Shown piece after piece: positions 26,493 to 35,486 of a DNA stretch of 64,000 bases; positions within the stretch are counted from its first letter, which is position 1, and each line of letters starts with the position of its first letter. The DNA lies in contig NZ_NHON01000029.1 in NCBI RefSeq assembly GCF_002195995.1, positions 1-64,000 of the forward strand, read 5' to 3'. The position numbers and the translations under genes were made by a program. The notes beneath the pieces were generated by a model. That model ran no database searches and was not told where the DNA came from. It saw nothing but the letters and a program-made list of their open reading frames with translations. Source of the DNA: Inquilinus limosus. Its GTDB lineage: Bacteria; Pseudomonadota; Alphaproteobacteria; DSM-16000; Inquilinaceae.

Positions 26493-27488
26493 ATGAACAA
26501 GCTTCTCTCCGCCCTCGCCCTCTCCACGGCGCTCGTGGCCGGGGCTGCCTTCGCCGACGAGGTGAAGCCGGCAGTGGTCTTCGACATGGGCGGCAAGTTC
26601 GACCGCTCCTTCAACGAAGGCATCTACAACGGCTCGAAGAAGTGGTCCGACGAGACCGGCATCAAGATCGCCGAGTTCGAGGTCACCAACGAGTCCCAGC
26701 GCGAGCAGGCGCTGCGCCGCATGGCCGAGAACGGCGCCAACGTCATCATCGCCGTCGGCTTCGCCCAGGCCCCGGCGCTGGAGATCGTGGCCGACGAGTT
26801 CCCGGATGCCAAATTCGCGATCATCGACGCGGTGGTCGACAAGCCGAACGTCCAGTCGATCGTGTTCAAGGAGCAGGAAGGCTCCTTCCTGGTCGGCATC
26901 CTGGCCGCGATGGCGTCGAAGACCCACACGGTCGGCTTCGTCGGCGGCATGGACATCCCGCTGATCCGCGCCTTCGGCTGCGGCTATGTCCAGGGCGCGC
27001 ATTACGCCGACCCGAAGATCACCGTGCTGCAGAACATGACCGGCACCACCCCGGCCGCCTGGAACGACCCGACCAAGGGCGGCGAGCTGGCGCGCAGCCA
27101 GTTCGACCGCAGCGCCGACGTGGTCTACGCCGCGGCGGGCGCCACCGGCCTGGGCGTGCTGCAGGCCGCCGCCGACGCCAAGAAGCTGTCGATCGGCGTC
27201 GACAGCAACCAGAACATGCTGCATCCCGGCTCGGTCCTGACCTCGATGGTCAAGCGCGTCGACGTCGCCGCCTACAACGTCTTCAAATCGGCCCAGGCCG
27301 GCACCTTCAAGCCCGGCGTCAACGTGCTGGGGCTGAAGGAGGACGGCGTGGGCTGGGCCGCCGACGAGAACAACGCCAAGCTGATCACGCCGGAGATGAA
27401 GGCGAAGGTCGACGCGGCCTCGAAGGGCATCATCGACGGCTCGATCAAGGTCGTCGACTACCGCACCGACAATTCCTGCCCGATGTGA
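26493..27488 (+). CDS. BMP-family nucleoside-binding periplasmic protein
   Basis: A 331-residue basic membrane protein (BMP/PnrA) family substrate-binding protein. Signal peptide MNKLLSALALSTALVAGAAFA is followed by VVFDMGGKFDRSFNEGIYNG (the family's D-x-G-x-x-D-x-S-F-N motif, where D and N bind nucleoside ribose and base), VGFVGGMDIPLIRAFGCGY, and VYAAAGATGLGVLQAA. Related proteins bind purine nucleosides, and neighbouring genes support nucleoside uptake. It lacks an obvious lipobox, so it is a soluble periplasmic protein rather than a lipoprotein. First gene of a nine-gene run. Confidence 0.94.
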   Translation: MNKLLSALALSTALVAGAAFADEVKPAVVFDMGGKFDRSFNEGIYNGSKKWSDETGIKIAEFEVTNESQREQALRRMAENGANVIIAVGFAQAPALEIVADEFPDAKFAIIDAVVDKPNVQSIVFKEQEGSFLVGILAAMASKTHTVGFVGGMDIPLIRAFGCGYVQGAHYADPKITVLQNMTGTTPAAWNDPTKGGELARSQFDRSADVVYAAAGATGLGVLQAAADAKKLSIGVDSNQNMLHPGSVLTSMVKRVDVAAYNVFKSAQAGTFKPGVNVLGLKEDGVGWAADENNAKLITPEMKAKVDAASKGIIDGSIKVVDYRTDNSCPM

Positions 27489-27506
27489 CGGCGGCATCCG
27501 ACCGCG

Positions 27507-29090
27507 ATGAGCAATGATGGCGTGACCCGCGCCGCGACGGTTGGCGGAGCCCCTACCGGGGCCCCGCCGGCCATCGAGCTGCGCGGCATCAGCAAGAGCT
27601 TCGGCTCGGTCAAGGCCAACCAGGACGTGTCGCTGACCATCGCGCCCGGCACGATCCACGGCATCATCGGCGAGAACGGCGCCGGCAAGTCGACCCTGAT
27701 GTCGATCCTGTACGGCTTCTACGAGGCCGACAGCGGCGAGATCCTGGTCGACGGCCAGGCCAAGCGCATCACCTCCTCCAGCGACGCGATCGCGGCCGGC
27801 ATCGGCATGGTGCACCAGCACTTCATGCTGGTGGAGCCGTTCACGGTGCTGGAGAACGTGATCCTCGGCGCCGAGGGCGGCGCGCTGCTGGCCGGCGGCA
27901 AGAGCCGGGCGCGGGCCGAGCTGCAGCGGCTGGAGCGCGAATACAGCCTGGAGGTGCCGGTCGACGCCGTGGTCGGCGACCTGCCGGTCGGGCTGCAGCA
28001 GCGGGTCGAGATCCTGAAGGCGCTGTATCGCGGCGCCGACATCCTGATCCTGGACGAGCCGACCGGCGTGCTGACGCCGCAGGAGGCCGACCATCTGTTC
28101 CGCATCCTCGCGGCGCTGCGGGCGCAGGGCAAGACGGTGATCCTGATCACCCACAAGCTGCGCGAGATCATGGCGATCACCGACGCGGTGACGGTGATGC
28201 GGCAGGGCCGCGTCGTCGCCAATGTCGCCACCAGGGAGACCAGCCGCGAGCAGTTGGCCGAGCTGATGGTCGGCCGCAAGGTGCTGCTGCGCGTCGACAA
28301 GACCCCGGCCCGGCCGGGCGAGACGCTGATGGAGGTGCGCGACCTCGACGTCGTCGACGGCCAGGGCGTGCGCCGGGTCAAGGACGTATCCTTCGCGCTG
28401 AGGGCCGGCGAGATCGTCGGCATCGCCGGCGTGTCCGGCAACGGCCAGTCGGAGCTGCTGGCCGCGCTGGCCGGCATGGTGCGGCCGGCCAAGGGCGACA
28501 TCGCGGTGGGCGGCACCGCCCTGTCGTCCCTGCCCCAGGTCGATGCCGGGACGCTGCGCCGGCTGGGCGTCGGCCATGTGCCGGAGGACCGCCACCGCGA
28601 GGGGCTGGTCACCGCCTTCAGCGCCGCCGAATGCTCGATCCTCGGCCACCATGCCGACCCCGCCTATAACGGCCGGGTGATGACCGACGGCCGCAAGGTG
28701 GTGGCCCATTGCGAGCGGCTGATGCAGGACTACGACGTCCGCCCGCCGAACCCCTATCTCAAGGCCGCCAACTTCTCCGGCGGCAACCAGCAGAAGATCA
28801 TCGTCGGCCGCGAGGTCGAGCGCGACCCGAAGGTGCTGCTGGTCGGCCAGCCGACCCGCGGCGTCGACATCGGCGCGATCGAGGCGATCCACCGCCGCCT
28901 GGTGGCGCTGCGCGACAGCGGCAAGGCGATCCTGCTGGTCTCGGTCGAGCTGGACGAGATCCGGTCGCTGGCCGACCGCATCCTGGTGATGTTCGACGGC
29001 ATGATCGTCGGCGAGGTCGCGGCCGACGGCGCCAGCGAGCAGTCGCTGGGCCTGATGATGGCCGGCGTCCAGCAGGAGGCGGCGGAATGA
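27507..29090 (+). CDS. Nucleoside ABC transporter ATP-binding protein (double cassette)
   Basis: A 527-residue protein with two ABC cassettes as in sugar and BMP-type importers. The first has an intact Walker A (GENGAGKST near residue 55), a modified signature (LPVGLQQRVE) and Walker B LILDEPTGVLTP. The second has a degenerate Walker A (GVSGNGQSE), the signature FSGGNQQK, and VLLVGQPTRGVD in place of Walker B. This asymmetry is normal for the family. It energises uptake through the two permeases encoded next; its stop overlaps the first permease start in an ATGA junction. Confidence 0.95.
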   Translation: MSNDGVTRAATVGGAPTGAPPAIELRGISKSFGSVKANQDVSLTIAPGTIHGIIGENGAGKSTLMSILYGFYEADSGEILVDGQAKRITSSSDAIAAGIGMVHQHFMLVEPFTVLENVILGAEGGALLAGGKSRARAELQRLEREYSLEVPVDAVVGDLPVGLQQRVEILKALYRGADILILDEPTGVLTPQEADHLFRILAALRAQGKTVILITHKLREIMAITDAVTVMRQGRVVANVATRETSREQLAELMVGRKVLLRVDKTPARPGETLMEVRDLDVVDGQGVRRVKDVSFALRAGEIVGIAGVSGNGQSELLAALAGMVRPAKGDIAVGGTALSSLPQVDAGTLRRLGVGHVPEDRHREGLVTAFSAAECSILGHHADPAYNGRVMTDGRKVVAHCERLMQDYDVRPPNPYLKAANFSGGNQQKIIVGREVERDPKVLLVGQPTRGVDIGAIEAIHRRLVALRDSGKAILLVSVELDEIRSLADRILVMFDGMIVGEVAADGASEQSLGLMMAGVQQEAAE

Positions 29091-30265
29091 GCGCCTTCGG
29101 CCGTCCGGCCGACGTGCCGCGCTGGGTGTCGATCGGGCTGATCCCGCTGGTCAACCTGGTGCTGGCCTTCGTCGCCGCCGGGCTGGTGGTGCTGCTGATC
29201 TACTGGGGCCAGTATTCCGCCGGCACGATGAGCGGGGCGGACTATCTCTACACCCCCGTGCACGCGGCGGAGCTGCTGCTGAAGGGCGCCTTCGGCAGCT
29301 TCCCGAACTGGAGCTACACGCTCTACTACACCACCAACTTCATCTTCGCCGGCCTGGCCGTGGCCGTGGCCTTCCATGCCGGGCTGTTCAACATCGGCGC
29401 CGAGGGCCAGGCCTATGTCGCCGGGCTCGGGGTCGGCCTCGTCTGCCTATATCTCGACTTCCTGCCCTTCATCCTGGTGCTGCCGCTGGCGATCATCGCG
29501 GCCGCGCTGTTCGGCGCCGCCTGGGCCTTCATCCCGGCCTATCTGCAGGCCAAGCGGGGCAGCCACATCGTCATCACGACGATCATGTTCAACTTCATCG
29601 CCTCCTCCCTGATGGTCTATCTGATGGTCCATGTGCTGATCGCACCGGGCCAGCAGTCGCCGGAGAGCCGCGCCTTCGCCGCCAACACCGTGCTGCCGAC
29701 CATCACCGAGGTGCTGTCCTGGTTCGGCGTCAAGATGCGGCGGCTGCCGCTGAACCTCTCCTTCCTGTGGGCGCTGGCCTGCTGCGTCTTCGTCTGGATC
29801 TTCGTCTGGCGCACCCGCTGGGGCTACGCGCTGCGGACGGTGGGGCTGAACCCGCGCGCGGCCGTCTATGGCGGCATCTCGGTGGCCGGCATCATCATCC
29901 TGGCGATGTGCATCTCCGGCGCCCTGTCCGGCTTCATCGCGCTGAACGAGATCATGGGCGTGCAGCGGCGCATCCTGCTGAACTTCGTCGCCGGCGCCGG
30001 CTTCGTCGGCATCGCCGTGTCGCTGATGGGCCGCAACCACCCCTTCGGCATCGTCTTCGCGGCCCTGCTGTTCGGCGCGCTGTACCAGGGCGGGGCCGAG
30101 CTGAACTTCGACATGCCGGAGATCACCCGCGACATGGTGGTGGTGATCCAGGGGCTGGTGATCCTGTTCGCCGGCGCGCTGGAGAACCTGTTCCGGCCGC
30201 GGATCGAGGCGCTGTTCCGGCGCCGCGCGCCGATGCTGCAGGCGGCGAAGGGGACTAGCCCATGA
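29087..30265 (+). CDS. Nucleoside ABC transporter permease 1 (BPL/BMP-type)
   Basis: A 392-residue polytopic membrane protein with about ten helices, of the branched-chain/ribose permease superfamily (NupB/YufP-like). Characteristic sequences are AGLFNIGAEGQAYVAG near residue 97 and GFVGIAVSLMGRNHPFGIVFAALLFG in the last third, which contacts the ATPase. It overlaps the ATPase gene by four bases and the second permease gene by four bases (ATGA), so translation is coupled throughout. Confidence 0.94.
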   Translation: MSAFGRPADVPRWVSIGLIPLVNLVLAFVAAGLVVLLIYWGQYSAGTMSGADYLYTPVHAAELLLKGAFGSFPNWSYTLYYTTNFIFAGLAVAVAFHAGLFNIGAEGQAYVAGLGVGLVCLYLDFLPFILVLPLAIIAAALFGAAWAFIPAYLQAKRGSHIVITTIMFNFIASSLMVYLMVHVLIAPGQQSPESRAFAANTVLPTITEVLSWFGVKMRRLPLNLSFLWALACCVFVWIFVWRTRWGYALRTVGLNPRAAVYGGISVAGIIILAMCISGALSGFIALNEIMGVQRRILLNFVAGAGFVGIAVSLMGRNHPFGIVFAALLFGALYQGGAELNFDMPEITRDMVVVIQGLVILFAGALENLFRPRIEALFRRRAPMLQAAKGTSP

Positions 30266-31230
30266 CCCTGCTCGACGTCATCGCCCTGCTCGACGCCACC
30301 ATCCGCACCTCGACGCCGCTGGTGCTGGCGGCGCTGGCCGGCCTGTTCGCCGAGCGCGCTGGGCTGGTCGATATCGGGCTCGAGGGCAAGATGCTGGCCG
30401 CCGCCTTCGCCTCCGCCGCCATGGCCGCCGGCACCGGCTCGGCCTGGGCCGGGCTGGGCATGGGCGTGGTGGTGTCGGTGGTGCTGGCGCTGCTGCACGG
30501 CTATGCCTCGATCACCCATCGCGGCAACCAGGTGGTCTCCGGCCTCGCCATCAACATCCTGGCCTCGGGCCTGACGGTGACGCTCGGCATCGCCTGGTAC
30601 CAGCGCGGCGGTCAGACCCCGCCGCTGGAGGGCGACGCCCGGTTCCAGCAGATCGCCCTGCCCTTTGCCGACACGCTGCGCGACGTGCCGGTGATCGGGC
30701 CGATCTGGTCGGAGCTGATCTCCGGCCACCAGGTGCTGGTCTATGCCGCCTTCCTGGCCGTGCCGCTGGTGTCCTGGATCGTCTACCGCACCCGCTTCGG
30801 CCTGCGCCTGCGCGCGGTGGGCGAGAACCCCGCGGCGGTCGACACCGCCGGCATCTCGGTCACGGCGCTGCGCTACCAGGCGCTGATCCTGACCGGCATC
30901 CTTTGCGGCCTGGCCGGCACCTATCTGTCGGTGGCGCAGAACGCCTCCTTCGGCCGCGACATGACCGCCGGCAAGGGCTATCTCGCCCTCGCCGCCCTGA
31001 TCTTCGCCAAGTGGAAGCCCTGGCCGGTGATGCTGACCTGCCTGCTGTTCGGCCTGCTGGACGCGCTGGAGGCGCGGCTGCAGGGCACCGTCATCCCCGG
31101 CTTCGGCGAGGTCCCGGTGCAGCTGATCCAGGCGCTGCCCTACATCCTGACGGTGGTCCTGCTGGCCGGCTTCATCGGCCGGGCGACGGCGCCGAAGGCC
31201 AGCGGCGTGCCCTACGTCAAGGAACGGTAA
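30262..31230 (+). CDS. Nucleoside ABC transporter permease 2 (NupC/YufQ-like)
   Basis: A 322-residue membrane protein of the same superfamily, pairing with the preceding permease as a heterodimer. It contains PLVLAALAGLFAERAGLVDI followed by GLEGKMLAAAF near residue 30, and GKGYLALAALIFAKWKPWPV near residue 240. The gene ends four bases before the cytidine deaminase start, keeping the operon continuous. Confidence 0.94.
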   Translation: MTLLDVIALLDATIRTSTPLVLAALAGLFAERAGLVDIGLEGKMLAAAFASAAMAAGTGSAWAGLGMGVVVSVVLALLHGYASITHRGNQVVSGLAINILASGLTVTLGIAWYQRGGQTPPLEGDARFQQIALPFADTLRDVPVIGPIWSELISGHQVLVYAAFLAVPLVSWIVYRTRFGLRLRAVGENPAAVDTAGISVTALRYQALILTGILCGLAGTYLSVAQNASFGRDMTAGKGYLALAALIFAKWKPWPVMLTCLLFGLLDALEARLQGTVIPGFGEVPVQLIQALPYILTVVLLAGFIGRATAPKASGVPYVKER

Positions 31231-31234
31231 GCAG

Positions 31235-31651
31235 ATGGCGGACGAAGCCTTCGAGGCGCTGTTCAGGGCGGCCAGCGCCGCCCGGGCGCATGCCCATGTG
31301 CCCTATTCGCACTTCCCGGTCGGCGCCGCGATCCGCACGCCGGACGGCACCATCCATGCCGGCTGCAATGTCGAGAACGCCGCCTATCCGCAGAGCCAAT
31401 GCGCCGAGGCGACGGCGATCGGCATCATGGTCGCGGCCGGCGGCAAGGCGATCGAGGAGATCGTGGTGATCGGCGGCGAGGCCGGCGACACCCTCCTGTG
31501 CACGCCCTGCGGCGGCTGCCGCCAGCGCATCCGGGAGTTCGCGCGGGGCGACACCAAGATCCATGTCTGCGGGCCGGAAGGGCTGCGCCTGACCACCACG
31601 CTGGACGCCCTGCTGCCCCATTCCTTCGGGCCGGAGAACCTGCGGGACTGA
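31235..31651 (+). CDS. cdd: Cytidine deaminase
   Basis: A 138-residue tetrameric-type cytidine deaminase. Zinc ligands and catalytic acid are visible: C-A-E in PQSQCAEATAIG (Cys ligand and catalytic Glu) and PCGGC in CTPCGGCRQRI (two Cys ligands). N-V-E-N-A-A-Y before the first motif binds the ribose. It deaminates cytidine and deoxycytidine to uridine and deoxyuridine in the cytoplasm, feeding imported nucleosides into the phosphorylase reaction of the next enzyme. Confidence 0.95.
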   Translation: MADEAFEALFRAASAARAHAHVPYSHFPVGAAIRTPDGTIHAGCNVENAAYPQSQCAEATAIGIMVAAGGKAIEEIVVIGGEAGDTLLCTPCGGCRQRIREFARGDTKIHVCGPEGLRLTTTLDALLPHSFGPENLRD

Positions 31652-31736
31652 CCCGCCAGAACGGCTCTGGCATCCGCCCTCGTCCCGTCCTAGTAAGAAC
31701 CAACCGTGTCCAAACGGATTCGCCCGAGGGGTCGCC

Positions 31737-31775
31737 ATGTCCGAGACCGCTGCCATGTCGGCCGAGGGCCACTGA
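31737..31775 (+). other. 12-codon mini reading frame directly before deoA
   Basis: ATG at 31737 is preceded by GAGGGG at optimal distance, and the frame (MSETAAMSAEGH) stops at 31775, one base before the deoA start codon at 31777. Its 3' end contains the deoA ribosome-binding site (GAGGG at 31764). It could be a leader peptide that couples deoA translation to ribosomes ending here, or simply chance. Confidence 0.35.
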
Positions 31776-31776
31776 C

Positions 31777-33102
31777 ATGACGCTGCTGCCGCAGGAGATC
31801 ATCCGCCGCAAGCGCGACGGGGCCGAGCTCGACGTCGCCGAGATCGAGGCGATGGTGCGCGGCGCCGTCGATGCCAGCGTCACCGACGCCCAGATCGCCG
31901 CCTTCGCCATGGCGGTGTTCTTCCGCGGCATGACCATGCCGGAGCGGGTGGCCTTCACCCGCGCCATGGCCCGGTCCGGCCGGGTGCTGGACTGGTCGGC
32001 CGCCAACCTGCCCGGCCCGGTGCTGGACAAGCATTCCACCGGCGGCATCGGCGACAAGACCAGCCTGATCCTGGCCCCGATCATCGCCGCCTGCGGCGGC
32101 TTCGTGCCGATGATCTCCGGCCGCGGCCTGGGCCACACCGGCGGCACGCTGGACAAGATGGATGCGATCCCCGGCTATGTCAGCCAGCCGGAGACGGATG
32201 TGCTGGACCGGGTGGTGCGGTCCGCCGGCTGCGCCGTGGTCGGCGCCACCCGCGACATCGCCCCGGCCGACCGCCGCATCTACGCCATCCGCGACACCAC
32301 CGGCACGGTCGAATCGATCGACCTGATCACCGCGTCGATCCTGTCGAAGAAGATGGCCGCCGGCCTCAGCGGGTTGGTGATGGACGTCAAGTTCGGCACC
32401 GGCGCGTTCATGAGCGACATCGACGATGCGCGGGCGCTGGCGCGGTCGATCGTCGACGTCGCCAATGGCGGCGGCCTGCCGACCGTGGCGCTGCTGACCG
32501 ACATGAACCAGCCGCTGGGCCGCACCGCCGGCAACGCGGTCGAGGTGCGGGAATCGATCGACCTGCTGACCGGCGGGCCGAAGGACGGGCGGCTGTGGGA
32601 GGTCACGGCCCGGCTGACCGCCGAGCTGCTGGTGATCGGCGGCCTGGCCGCCGATGCCGAGGCCGGCCGGGTCAAGGTCGAGCACGCCCTGGCCAGCGGC
32701 GCCGCGGCCGAACGCTTCGCCCGCATGGTGCGCGACCTGGGCGGCCCGGCCGACATCCTGGAGAAAGCCGATCGCCACCTGCCGGCAGCGCCTGTGATCC
32801 GCCCGATCGCGGCGGAGCGCGACGGCGTCGTCGCCGCGGTCGACGCCCGCGCCGTCGGCGTCGCCATCGTCGCCCTGGGCGGCGGGCGCACCCGGCCGGA
32901 GGATGGCGTCGACCACGCCGTCGGCCTGACCGGGATCGCCGCCATCGGCGAGGCTGTCGGCGCCAAGGGCCGGCCCCTGGCCCTGCTGCACGCCCGCGAC
33001 GAGGCCTCGGCCGCCGCGGCCGAGGCCGCGATCCGCGCCGCCATGGCCGTGGCCCACACCGCCCCGGCCCAGCCGGCGCTGGTCGCCGAGCGGATCGCCT
33101 GA
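31777..33102 (+). CDS. deoA: Thymidine phosphorylase
   Basis: A 441-residue pyrimidine-nucleoside phosphorylase. The N-terminal helical domain (LLPQEIIRRKRDGAELDVAE) is followed by the family signature LDKHSTGGIGDKTSLILAP (phosphate- and substrate-binding) and SGRGLGHTGGTLDKMDAIPG. C-terminal alpha/beta domain as in DeoA and Pdp. It converts thymidine or deoxyuridine plus phosphate to base and deoxyribose-1-phosphate. The length and the C-terminus fit DeoA rather than the longer mammalian form. It lies 125 bp after cdd, the largest gap in this operon. Confidence 0.94.
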   Translation: MTLLPQEIIRRKRDGAELDVAEIEAMVRGAVDASVTDAQIAAFAMAVFFRGMTMPERVAFTRAMARSGRVLDWSAANLPGPVLDKHSTGGIGDKTSLILAPIIAACGGFVPMISGRGLGHTGGTLDKMDAIPGYVSQPETDVLDRVVRSAGCAVVGATRDIAPADRRIYAIRDTTGTVESIDLITASILSKKMAAGLSGLVMDVKFGTGAFMSDIDDARALARSIVDVANGGGLPTVALLTDMNQPLGRTAGNAVEVRESIDLLTGGPKDGRLWEVTARLTAELLVIGGLAADAEAGRVKVEHALASGAAAERFARMVRDLGGPADILEKADRHLPAAPVIRPIAAERDGVVAAVDARAVGVAIVALGGGRTRPEDGVDHAVGLTGIAAIGEAVGAKGRPLALLHARDEASAAAAEAAIRAAMAVAHTAPAQPALVAERIA

Positions 33103-33104
33103 GC

Positions 33105-34034
33105 ATGGCCGCGCAGGCACTGGCCGCACCGCCGCAGGCACGGCAATCGGCGGCCCAGGGCATCGCCCTCTATGCCGGCGGCGTCTTCCTGCTGTGCATC
33201 ATGGACGCCATGATCAAATGGCTGTCGGCCGGCTACCCGATCGCCCAGATCGTGTTCTTCCGCGCCTCGATCGGGCTGATCCCGACGCTGGTGCTGCTGT
33301 ACCGGCCGCCGGGGCTGCAGGCGCTGCGGACCCGACGGGTCGGGGCGCATCTGCTGCGCGGCCTGGTCGGCGTCATCGGCACCTTCGGCTTCTTCTGGGC
33401 CTTCGCGATGATGCCACTGGCCGACGCCTATGCCATCGGCTTCGCCGCGCCGATGTTCATCACCGCCCTGTCGGTGCCGATCCTGGGCGAGAAGGTGGGG
33501 TTGCGGCGCTGGCTGGCCGTGCTGGTCGGCTTCGCCGGGGTGCTGATCATGATCCGGCCGGGCGGCGAGGGCAGCGGCTTCGGCGGCGGCAGCGCCATCG
33601 CCCTCTTGGCCACCGCGGCCTACGCCCTGTCGATGGTGATGGTGCGGCTGTACAGCCGCACCGAGACCAACGCCTCGCTGATCTTCTATGCCACCATGGT
33701 CATCGTCGTGGTCGCCGGGGTGCAGATGCCCTTCGTCTGGGTGACGCCGACCTGGCCCGACGCCGGGCTGCTGGCCGTGCTGGGCCTGCTCGGCGGCATC
33801 GGCGCCATCATGATGGCGCAGGCCTATCGCGTGGCGACGCCGTCGATCGTGGTGCCGTTCGAATACACCGGCATGATCTGGGGCGTCGGCCTCGGCTTCA
33901 TGCTGTGGGGCGACGTGCCCGATCTGTGGATCTGGGTCGGCTCGGCGATCGTGGTCGCCAGCGGCCTCTATATCCTGCACCGCGAGACGCGGTCCAGATC
34001 GCCCAATGGCGAGAGCGGAGTCCCGGCATCATGA
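33105..34034 (+). CDS. EamA/DMT-family transporter
   Basis: A 309-residue drug/metabolite transporter with ten predicted transmembrane helices arranged as two EamA repeats. Sequences such as ADAYAIGFAAPMFITALSVP and ILGEKVGLRRWLAVLVGFAG (first repeat), and RVATPSIVVPFEYTGMIWG with GFMLWGDVPDLWIWVG (second), are typical. Its position inside the nucleoside salvage operon suggests export or import of a nucleobase or nucleoside by-product, which is inference. It starts three bases after the deoA stop and overlaps add by four bases. Confidence 0.88.
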   Translation: MAAQALAAPPQARQSAAQGIALYAGGVFLLCIMDAMIKWLSAGYPIAQIVFFRASIGLIPTLVLLYRPPGLQALRTRRVGAHLLRGLVGVIGTFGFFWAFAMMPLADAYAIGFAAPMFITALSVPILGEKVGLRRWLAVLVGFAGVLIMIRPGGEGSGFGGGSAIALLATAAYALSMVMVRLYSRTETNASLIFYATMVIVVVAGVQMPFVWVTPTWPDAGLLAVLGLLGGIGAIMMAQAYRVATPSIVVPFEYTGMIWGVGLGFMLWGDVPDLWIWVGSAIVVASGLYILHRETRSRSPNGESGVPAS

Positions 34035-35017
34035 GAGAGGGTGCAATGCTGCCGAAGGCGGAGCTTCACCTGCATCTGGAGGGCGCGGCCAGCCCGGATC
34101 TGGTCCGCCGCTTGGCGGCGCGGCACGGCATGGCCCTGCCGGCCGACCTGTTCGACGCCCGGGGCGAGTTCGCCTGGACCAATTTCCTGCATTTCCTGAA
34201 GGTCTATGACGCCGCCAGCACGGTGATCCGGACCGACGGGGACTATCGCGACGTCACCTACGAGTACCTCAAGGCCTGTGCCGCCGAGGGCGCGATCTAT
34301 GTCGAGCTGATGTCCTCGCCCGACCACGCCGCGGCGGCCGGCCTGTCGTATCAGGGCCATCTCGACGGCATCGTCCAGGGCATCGAGGATGCGCGGGCCG
34401 AGACCGGCATCGAATCCCGCATCATCGTCACCTGTGTTCGCCATCTCGGGGCGGAGCGCGGGGTCGAGGTGGCGAAGCTGGCGGCGAAGCACCCGCACCC
34501 GCTGGTCACCGGCTTCGGCATGGGCGGCGACGAGGCCGGCTTCCCGCCGCTTCTGTTCGCCCAGGCCTTCCGCATCGCCCATGAGGAGGCCGGGCTGGCC
34601 TGCAATGTCCATGCCGGCGAGACGGCGGGGCCGGAGAGCGTGTGGGCCGCCCTGCGCCTGCCGGTGACCCGCATCGGCCACGGCGTGCGCTCGATCGAGG
34701 ACCCGGCCCTGCTGCGCGAGCTGGCCGATCGCGGCACGGTGCTGGAGGTCTGCCCGACCAGCAACATCGCCACCAAGGTCTATCCGGACTATCGGGCCCA
34801 TCCGCTGCGCAAGCTGATGGAGGCCGGGGTGAAGGTGACGCTCAACAGCGACGACCCGCCCTATTTCGCCACCACCATCGGCCATGAATACGATGTGGCG
34901 GAGCGGCATTTCGGCCTCGACGAGGCGGCCCTGCGGCAGATGACACGCACCGCGCTGCAGGCCGCCTTCGTCGACGAACCCACCCGGGCCAGGCTCATCG
35001 CCAGGCTCGATTCCTGA
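34031..35017 (+). CDS. add: Adenosine deaminase
   Basis: A 328-residue amidohydrolase-superfamily adenosine deaminase. Metal and catalytic residues are seen in order: ELHLHLEGA (His-x-His ligands) at the N-terminus, NVHAGET (His and catalytic Glu region), IGHGVRS (catalytic His), and LNSDDPPYF (Asp pair, zinc ligand). It deaminates adenosine to inosine. Adenine deaminases are close relatives, so a substrate shift is possible, but the nucleoside-uptake context supports adenosine. The start codon overlaps the DMT gene stop (ATGA). Confidence 0.92.
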   Translation: MREGAMLPKAELHLHLEGAASPDLVRRLAARHGMALPADLFDARGEFAWTNFLHFLKVYDAASTVIRTDGDYRDVTYEYLKACAAEGAIYVELMSSPDHAAAAGLSYQGHLDGIVQGIEDARAETGIESRIIVTCVRHLGAERGVEVAKLAAKHPHPLVTGFGMGGDEAGFPPLLFAQAFRIAHEEAGLACNVHAGETAGPESVWAALRLPVTRIGHGVRSIEDPALLRELADRGTVLEVCPTSNIATKVYPDYRAHPLRKLMEAGVKVTLNSDDPPYFATTIGHEYDVAERHFGLDEAALRQMTRTALQAAFVDEPTRARLIARLDS

Positions 35018-35045
35018 TCCCACCCGAAGAAGAGAGAGGATTTCC

Positions 35046-35393
35046 ATGACCATCAAGCGCATCGGCGTCGGGCCGCGCATGAGCGCCGCCGTCATCCATG
35101 GCGACCGCGTCTTCCTGGCCGGCCAGGTGGCCGACAAGCCGACCCCGGACGTGACCGACCAGACCCGCCAGATCCTGGCGACGATCGACGCCCTGCTGGC
35201 CGAGGCCGGCACCGACAAGACCAAGCTGCTGACCGCCAATATCTGGCTGGCCGACATCGCCGATTTCGCCGCGATGAACGCGGCCTGGGACAAGTGGGTC
35301 TCGCCCGGCAACACCCCGGCCCGCGCCACGGTCGAGAGCAAGCTGGCCGGCCCGGAATACCGCGTCGAGATCCAGGTCACCGCGGCGATCTGA
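35046..35393 (+). CDS. RidA family (YjgF/YER057c/UK114) protein
   Basis: A 115-residue RidA-family protein. GDRVFLAGQVAD, QTRQILATIDALLAEAG and PARATVESKLAGPEYRVEIQ match the family; the arginine in ARATVE is the one that binds 2-imino acids in RidA. These proteins hydrolyse reactive enamines/imines or related intermediates. Placement at the end of the nucleoside operon suggests detoxification of a deamination by-product or a role in pyrimidine breakdown such as RutC. It has AGAGAGG upstream. Confidence 0.9.
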   Translation: MTIKRIGVGPRMSAAVIHGDRVFLAGQVADKPTPDVTDQTRQILATIDALLAEAGTDKTKLLTANIWLADIADFAAMNAAWDKWVSPGNTPARATVESKLAGPEYRVEIQVTAAI

Positions 35394-35403
35394 TCACCCC
35401 TCG

Positions 35404-35480
35404 CCTCTCGATTGCCGGGCCTGGTCCGGCAATCGAGAGGATGTCGACGTTCTCTGGATGCCCGGGTTAAGCCTGGGCAT
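35404..35480. repeat. Two palindromes after the nucleoside operon (family III-like)
   Basis: The first is a perfect 15-bp stem, CTCTCGATTGCCGG and complement around a seven-base loop (35404-35440). The second is ATGCCCGGG-TTAAG-CCTGGGCAT (35458-35480). Both share the TTGCCGGGC/GCCCGG and TCATGCC themes of the GGGCTTGACCC repeats at 16.7 kb. They lie between the operon end and the convergent toxin gene and can act as terminators in both directions, although no T-tract follows. Confidence 0.75.
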
Positions 35481-35486
35481 GACAGT

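Noticed and set aside
26186-26623. Reading frames crossing the leader of the nucleoside operon
   Set aside because: None has a ribosome-binding site and domain-like sequence; they overlap the promoter dyad and the start of the binding-protein gene.
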